A stretch of 64,000 bases of DNA, taken from positions 620,001-684,000 of the forward strand of contig QXEO01002092.1 of assembly GCA_007115705.1 (NCBI GenBank). The letters run 5' to 3'. The notes below the pieces were generated by a model that saw nothing but the letters and a program-made list of their open reading frames with translations, was not told the origin of the DNA and did not search any database. Below, piece by piece: positions 59,901 through 64,000 of the stretch. Positions within the stretch are counted from its first letter, which is position 1, and the number at the start of each line of letters is the position of its first letter. This DNA is from Dactylis glomerata. Lineage: Eukaryota > Streptophyta > Magnoliopsida > Poales > Poaceae. Both the position numbers and the translations under genes were made by a program.

Positions 59901-61464
59901 TTGCTCTCTGAATGCCTTGATCAAAGTGGAGCAACCAAAGCTCTATGAAGAATTTGAGAAGTTTGGGCTTGAGCTAGTTAGCCATGGGTTTTTAGCTCGT
60001 CTTGAGCTCAAACCTACCTTGATGGATCCAATCAAGGAAGCTCAAAAAGGCCATGAGAGCATCGAAGGCATCAAACGGCGTATGGATAGAGAAGAAGTCC
60101 CTGGGTTCAAGATTGATGATAAAGGAGTCTTATGGTACAACGGACGCATCTGCGTGCCTACCATCGACGACTTGAAGCAACTCATCATGAAGGAAGCACA
60201 CGGCACACCCTATTCCATCCACCCCGGAGGAACCAAAATGTATCAAGATCTTAAGGAGAACTTTTGGTGGCATGGCATGAAGCGTGATATTGCATTCTTC
60301 ATTGCTAGGTGCGATGTTTCTCAACGCATCAAGGCAGAACATCAACGTCATGCTGTACTTCTGCAACCTTTGAAGATTCCCGTCTGGAAATGGGAAGATG
60401 TGGGGATGGATTTCATCACTGGTCTACCAAAATCCAACCGAGGGAATGATTCTATCTGGGTTATCGTGGATCGCCTCACTAAAGTGGCACACTTCATTCC
60501 TGTCAAGACCACACTTAATGGACGACAACTAGCCGACCTTTACATCTCCCGGATCGTCAGTCTTCACGGCGTTCCTAAAACCATAGTGTCTGACAGAGGT
60601 TCACAGTTCACGTCCCGATTCTGGAAGAAGTTACATGAAGCTTTGGGTACCAAGCTCTCTTTCAGCACTGCTTATCACCCCCAAACCGGAGGACAAACCG
60701 AGCGTGTGAATCAAATCCTTGAAGACATGCTACGTGCATGTGTCCTGTCGTATGGATCCAAGTGGGAAGATTGTCTCCCGTTTGCTGAGTTCTCATACAA
60801 CAATAGCTATCAATCAAGCTTGCAAATGGCCCCTTTTGAAGCTCTCTACGGACGCAAGTGCCGTACCCCTCTCAATTGGTCTGAAACCGGAGAGAGCCAA
60901 GTGTTTGGACCCGATATCATTCGTGAAGCCGAAGAGCAAGTACAACTCATTCGTGACCGTCTGAAGGCCGCCCAATCTCGTCAGAAGAGCTACGCGAATC
61001 CGAAGCGTCGTGAGCTGGTTTTTAATGCTGGAGATTCTGCCTACCTTCGTGTCACCCCACTCAAGGGAATGCAGCGCTTCCATGTTAAGGGAAAGTTAGC
61101 GCCAAGGTATATTGGCCCATTCAAGATCTTAGCTCGTCGAGGAGAAGTCTCATATCAGTTGGAGTTACCCCAAGAGTTGTCGGATTTTCACGATGTCTTC
61201 CATGTATCCCAACTCCGGAGGTGTCTCCAAGTTCCCGACAAGCCCGAAGTGTTCAAGAACATCGACCATCGCTCTATTGATCTCAACCATGACTTGACTT
61301 ATCGTGAGAGACCTATCCGTATCTTGGAGGAGTCCATCCGACTCACCCGGAGGCGCAAGATCAAGTTTTTCAAGGTCCAATGGAGCAATCACTCCGAAGA
61401 TGAAGCAACTTGGGAGCGAGAGGATTATCTTAGGAGCGAGTTCCCTTACCTCTTTGAATCTTAG
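56980..61464 (+). CDS. Chromovirus Gag-Pol polyprotein
   Basis: A single uninterrupted 1494-codon frame. Gag capsid domain at about 85-240; a CCHC knuckle at 317-330 in which the second cysteine is tyrosine (Y320); aspartic protease active site DSGA at 403-406; reverse transcriptase about 565-770 with FIDD at 714-717; RNase H with D863, E900, D925 and D968; integrase zinc site H1074, H1081, C1111 and serine at 1114 where cysteine is expected; integrase DDE core D1144, D1205, E1241; chromodomain-like tail about 1445-1494. The protein would assemble particles, reverse-transcribe the RNA and insert the DNA, the chromodomain steering it to chromatin. Two lost zinc ligands suggest reduced or absent activity despite the open frame. 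Confidence 0.95.
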   Translation: MAEGTRGRAGGNPPPPPEPDMTQVLRLMMEDREAARAERQAILAVLQQLATANNNNNNAGNGEEAPRSQLKAFQNTNPPVFSKCIEPLDADDWLRTIENNLEVAGVGDNEKVLFATHFLAGAARSWWENVRAMQPQGQVLNWNQFKERFRKTHIPTGLMTLMRDKFINLKQGGMSVVEYMDKFNTLARYAPEDTDTEAKKKHHFLNGLHVEMQSILVAVPYPDLEALVDAAIMVEEKRKTAFENHKRKMLQQQGGSSSSRSRSMPPRRPAPQPQRTPPSAPRPTNTNYNRQPAAPRTGGNNVNPRNNPNTRPQASGCYSYGQPGHFSRECPNRGNAAPRPNAPRPNQGQARTATGKKASPKNPAPAAAKGHLNHLSAEEAEQDPDIVLGMFLVNSVPARVLFDSGASHSFVTEPFVRKSGMVPTLMHRPMLVQIPGSTAKTQLSCKNIPIVIQGVPFQAELIVLGAKGLEVILGMDWMTKYKGIINCARKAISLTSNEGEEVEYIATVHSSRAYCKKSVVEPILEEVPVVCEYPDVFPEDLPGMPPDRDIEFIIELIPGTAPIAQRPYRMNPQELIELKKQLDDMLRKGLIRPSASPWGSPVIFVDKRDGTIRLCVDYQKLNDVTIKNKYPLPKIEDLFDQMNGARVFSKIDLRTGYHQLKVRESDIPKTAFTTRYGLYEYTVMSFGLTNAPAYFMNLMNKVFMKYLDKFVVVFIDDILVYSKTEEEHEEHLRLVLGTLREHQLYAKFSKCQFWLKEVGFLGHVLSAGGVSVDPSLIKSVMERKAPTNPTEVRSFLGLAGYYRKFVEGFSSIARPMTQLLKKDKKFEWTDKCEASFQELKKRLVSAPILTMPDVTKDFDIYCDASKLGLGSVLMQGGKVIAYLSRQLRPHEMNYPTHDLELAAVVHALKTWRHYLIGNRCEVYTDHKSLKYIFSQKELNMRQRRWMELIKDYDIGIHYHPGKANVVADALSREPCSLNALIKVEQPKLYEEFEKFGLELVSHGFLARLELKPTLMDPIKEAQKGHESIEGIKRRMDREEVPGFKIDDKGVLWYNGRICVPTIDDLKQLIMKEAHGTPYSIHPGGTKMYQDLKENFWWHGMKRDIAFFIARCDVSQRIKAEHQRHAVLLQPLKIPVWKWEDVGMDFITGLPKSNRGNDSIWVIVDRLTKVAHFIPVKTTLNGRQLADLYISRIVSLHGVPKTIVSDRGSQFTSRFWKKLHEALGTKLSFSTAYHPQTGGQTERVNQILEDMLRACVLSYGSKWEDCLPFAEFSYNNSYQSSLQMAPFEALYGRKCRTPLNWSETGESQVFGPDIIREAEEQVQLIRDRLKAAQSRQKSYANPKRRELVFNAGDSAYLRVTPLKGMQRFHVKGKLAPRYIGPFKILARRGEVSYQLELPQELSDFHDVFHVSQLRRCLQVPDKPEVFKNIDHRSIDLNHDLTYRERPIRILEESIRLTRRRKIKFFKVQWSNHSEDEATWEREDYLRSEFPYLFES

Positions 61465-61492
61465 CTTTGGAATCTCGGGACGAGATTCTTTT

Positions 61493-61504
61493 AAGGGGGG
61501 AAGG
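61493..61504 (+). other. Polypurine tract of the chromovirus
   Basis: AAGGGGGGAAGG lies immediately upstream of the 3' LTR (two bases separate them) and would be the primer for plus-strand DNA synthesis. Confidence 0.9.
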
Positions 61505-61506
61505 TC

Positions 61507-64000
61507 TGTAACAACCCACTTTTGTAACTCTAGATTTTATGTGGTGATTTTTGAGTTGTGTAAAATTTGGATCCGACAAAAACTTTTATTTAATTGTTGG
61601 AATGCCCACTTTATTTGTGTCCTTGCTTGTTACTTACATGCAACTTGTGTTTTCTAGGTTGGACTTGTCCGGTTAGGTAGAACTTTGGCCCTTGTTACCT
61701 AGAACCCTATTAGATTACCATCTCAATTTAGTGATCAAGCCTTTTTTTTCTTGCAACAAATAAAACCTTCCTCTTACATATTCTTACTTTCGGAACCAAA
61801 CTCTACCCCACAAACACTTGCCCTAGACCCAATTTCTTGCTTCATCACTTATTTAAATTTTGATCCTTAGCTCAAAATAAAGCTATCCCAATTCTTCTTC
61901 TTTATTCATCTTTGTCTCAAATTCTTACCCATTTTCTTCCTCTTTAAAATTTTCTTGGGCTCATATCATTTTGATCACCACTTGGAGTTGTATTAAACTC
62001 TATCTTCTCAAAAATTTGTACAACAAATTTATCTTTGATTATAGGAACTCCCTTCCAACTCTAATTTCAGAAATTTTGGTTCACAAACTTTTTGTGAAGC
62101 CAGCCCATCTCTCTCTCTGAAATTCTTCTCACCAAAAGCCCAGCCCACAACCCTCTCTGGTGACCTCTCCCGTGTGTGTTCCATCGTACAGAAGGGAGAC
62201 AGAACAATACACCGACCCTGTCACGTTCCCAGGCTACCGTTGCATCGCTAGGAGAGGAAGAGACCGAGCCAGCCCTAGCGTCCCACCCTTGCTGATGCCA
62301 GCCCTCCTACGTCACCCCGACGCCACCCCGGTGACGTCTGCCCTCGCTCGCAGGTTGAGCGTCGCTGCCGCCCCGAAGCACTACTGTCGCCCCTCCCCAG
62401 CTATAAAAGCCTCCACCCCGCCCCACTCTCCCCCTCACACCACTCCTCACCTCTCCACTCCCCTCACAGGCGCGGGAGCGCTGCCCACCCTCTCCCTCTC
62501 GCTGCGGAGCGAGGGAGAGAGAGAGAGCCGGAGCTCCCTGTGAGCCACTGGGAGGTGTCCGCCCTCTCCCCGCCTAACCCGACCTCGTTTCTCTCCTACA
62601 ACACGTCCACTAGCCCCAGCTAACTCCCAGGAATCTTTTCCTTGCGCAGACCTCGCCGGAGACGCCGCCATTGGACCTCGCCTGGGAGCGCCGCCGTCGG
62701 ACGAGGTGACCGAGCCGCTGCAGGAACCGACGCCCCCTGGAGTGGAGACACCGACCGATGCCGCCCTGCCCTCCTGCGACCCCGCCGCCGCCTCGCTGTC
62801 GACCGCCACCGTGCTCTGTTGAGATCCCCGGCCGCCGCCCGTTTCCAGTACGTAGGCAGGGCTTCCCGTCGTTCTAATACTGCCAGCAAGGAAGATAGAC
62901 AGGAGCCGTCGGATGTTCTTTTAATCCAACGGCCGAGAAGACTGGATACCCCTTCGTTTTAAGTGGGCCACCGACGGGCGGGACCCCCTCGTCAGCTCTT
63001 TGTTTTTTTCCCTTGCCCGCCCGGGATGCGCAGATGGGCCGGCCTGGAATTCCCCGCTCGGCCCAGTTAGTTTCGGTCCACCGAACTGTTTTTTTTTGTA
63101 ATTTATTTAATCTTTGTTTGAATTCTGCGAAATTCAAATGTGAATATCTTCTAAACCGTAAGTCCAAATTAAGTGAATTCTGCGCCAAAATTTCTTAAAT
63201 TTTATTCTCTATCTATTAGTCCTAGTCCCTTTTGCAATAGCCCCTGTTAAGTTGCTGTGCTAGTGTAAGGTTAGTGTTTAGTGTTGTTAAATACCTCTAT
63301 TAAAAATCTGAAATTATAAATTGCTTGTAGTTCTTGTTTAAAATTCTAAAAAATTTGTTGGAATACTTGCAGTAGAGTAGCATTGTCTATACATTTCTTT
63401 TACCACTGGTCCCATACTCTTAGCCCTTGTGTAGTTTAGTGGATATTTTGTTGTTGAACTATGCTTTGTTTGAATTCAAATTTTTGTTGAAAGCTTTTTA
63501 GGATAACCCTTAATGTTTGAAACCCTAAAATCTTGACATAATCTTGCAGCCACTTTGTTCTAGTAACAAGTTATATATCTGAACTTTGTGAGTGCTCTTC
63601 TTGAGTTGCTTGTTATGGTGTATTGTTTTGATGTGTGCACTTGTATGATTGTTGTACTTTGCTTTTCTTTCGCGACGCTAGATCCGACCGTTGACGCGTT
63701 CGAAGAAGAAGAATACTTTGAAGACTTTGAAGACAACCAGGGACAAGCCACCCAAGGCAAGCCACCTTTACTTGATGCATACCTTGATCCTAGTTTTTAT
63801 TTATGCAAGTCTTTCCATTATATTTTTTTCAAAGATGCATTGTTTCTTGTAATTGCTATTACCTCTTGATAGCGATTCGTTGGCGACTAGGCTCCACTAG
63901 TCACTTGATATCATCTTTAAGATGACACCCCTCAAAGACCTACTTACTCCATTATATTAGTTGTAGCTTGATGCTTACCATCATGTTACCCCTTGTAGCA
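61507..64000 (+). repeat. 3' LTR of the chromovirus, cut by the window edge
   Basis: It begins TGTAACAACCC and parallels 51731-54220. About two thirds of the LTR is visible; some 1.3 kb is missing to the right. Notable differences from the 5' LTR are a 9-bp in-frame duplication near 63720 and scattered substitutions, many C/T or G/A. Confidence 0.92.
62402..62409 (+). promoter_or_regulatory. TATA box of the chromovirus 3' LTR
   Basis: TATAAAAG at the position equivalent to 52630-52637. In this LTR it could drive read-out transcription into flanking DNA on the right. Confidence 0.5.

Larger units (their letters stand above)
51731..64000 (+). mobile_element. Ty3/gypsy chromovirus (Tekay/Del-like), 3' LTR incomplete
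   Basis: A plus-strand element, about 13.6 kb if its 3' LTR is full length. Order: 5' LTR (51731-55530), tRNA-iMet primer site, an extra coiled-coil ORF, a gag-pol frame with chromodomain-like tail, polypurine tract, and a 3' LTR that starts at 61507 and runs off the window. It inserted into the second Sabrina/Athila-like element after TGGTT (51726-51730), which would be the target duplication; the right copy is not visible. Integrase-type domain order (PR-RT-RH-INT) and the chromodomain-like C-terminus place it among chromoviruses. The exact family name is not recalled. Confidence 0.93.

Overview
This is nuclear DNA from a grass. The retroelement types point to Pooideae, most likely a Triticeae genome such as wheat, Aegilops, barley or rye. 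That assignment rests on remembered family features, not on a database search. Apart from one tRNA gene and a small unknown membrane-protein gene, the window is almost entirely repeats and decayed genes. No bacterial-type operons, CRISPR arrays or resistance-gene clusters were seen.

Region 1 (1-39535) is a head-to-tail tandem array with a period of about 14.0 kb. Near-identical junctions lie at about 11543, 25507 and 39536, giving two complete units plus a left-truncated one. Each unit holds a hAT-type non-autonomous DNA transposon (780 bp, 8-bp target duplication), plain intergenic DNA, an about 8.1 kb minus-strand gag-only LTR retrotransposon (Sabrina/Athila-like, tRNA-Asp primer site), exon-like sequence, a Helitron-like element, a 93-95 codon minus-strand gene for a two-helix membrane protein, and the tail of a short-chain dehydrogenase (SDR) pseudogene. 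Near-identity stops inside the small membrane-protein gene. This suggests the array arose by unequal crossing-over between two paralogues of that gene.

Region 2 (39536-48430) is the diverged right flank. It has a scrambled, partly inverted SDR pseudogene (39887-40480), an intact-looking tRNA-Thr(AGT) gene (42653-42726), a 5'-truncated L1-type LINE with poly-A and a 15-bp target duplication (44064-46088), and a Mutator-like element with about 180-bp terminal inverted repeats, a 9-bp target duplication and GC-rich cargo (46724-47980). A diverged copy of a segment also found in each tandem unit follows.

Region 3 (48430-64000) is a three-deep nest. A decayed Ty1/copia element on the minus strand was interrupted by a second Sabrina/Athila-like element on the minus strand. 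That element was interrupted in turn by a young Ty3/gypsy chromovirus (Tekay/Del-like) on the plus strand. The chromovirus has 3.8-kb LTRs, a tRNA-iMet primer site, an extra coiled-coil ORF ahead of gag, and an uninterrupted 1494-codon gag-pol frame that nevertheless lacks two zinc-binding cysteines. Its 3' LTR and right target site lie beyond the window.

The tandem copies differ mostly by one- and two-base indels, which may partly be long-read sequencing errors. Frameshifts that differ between copies should be read with that in mind.
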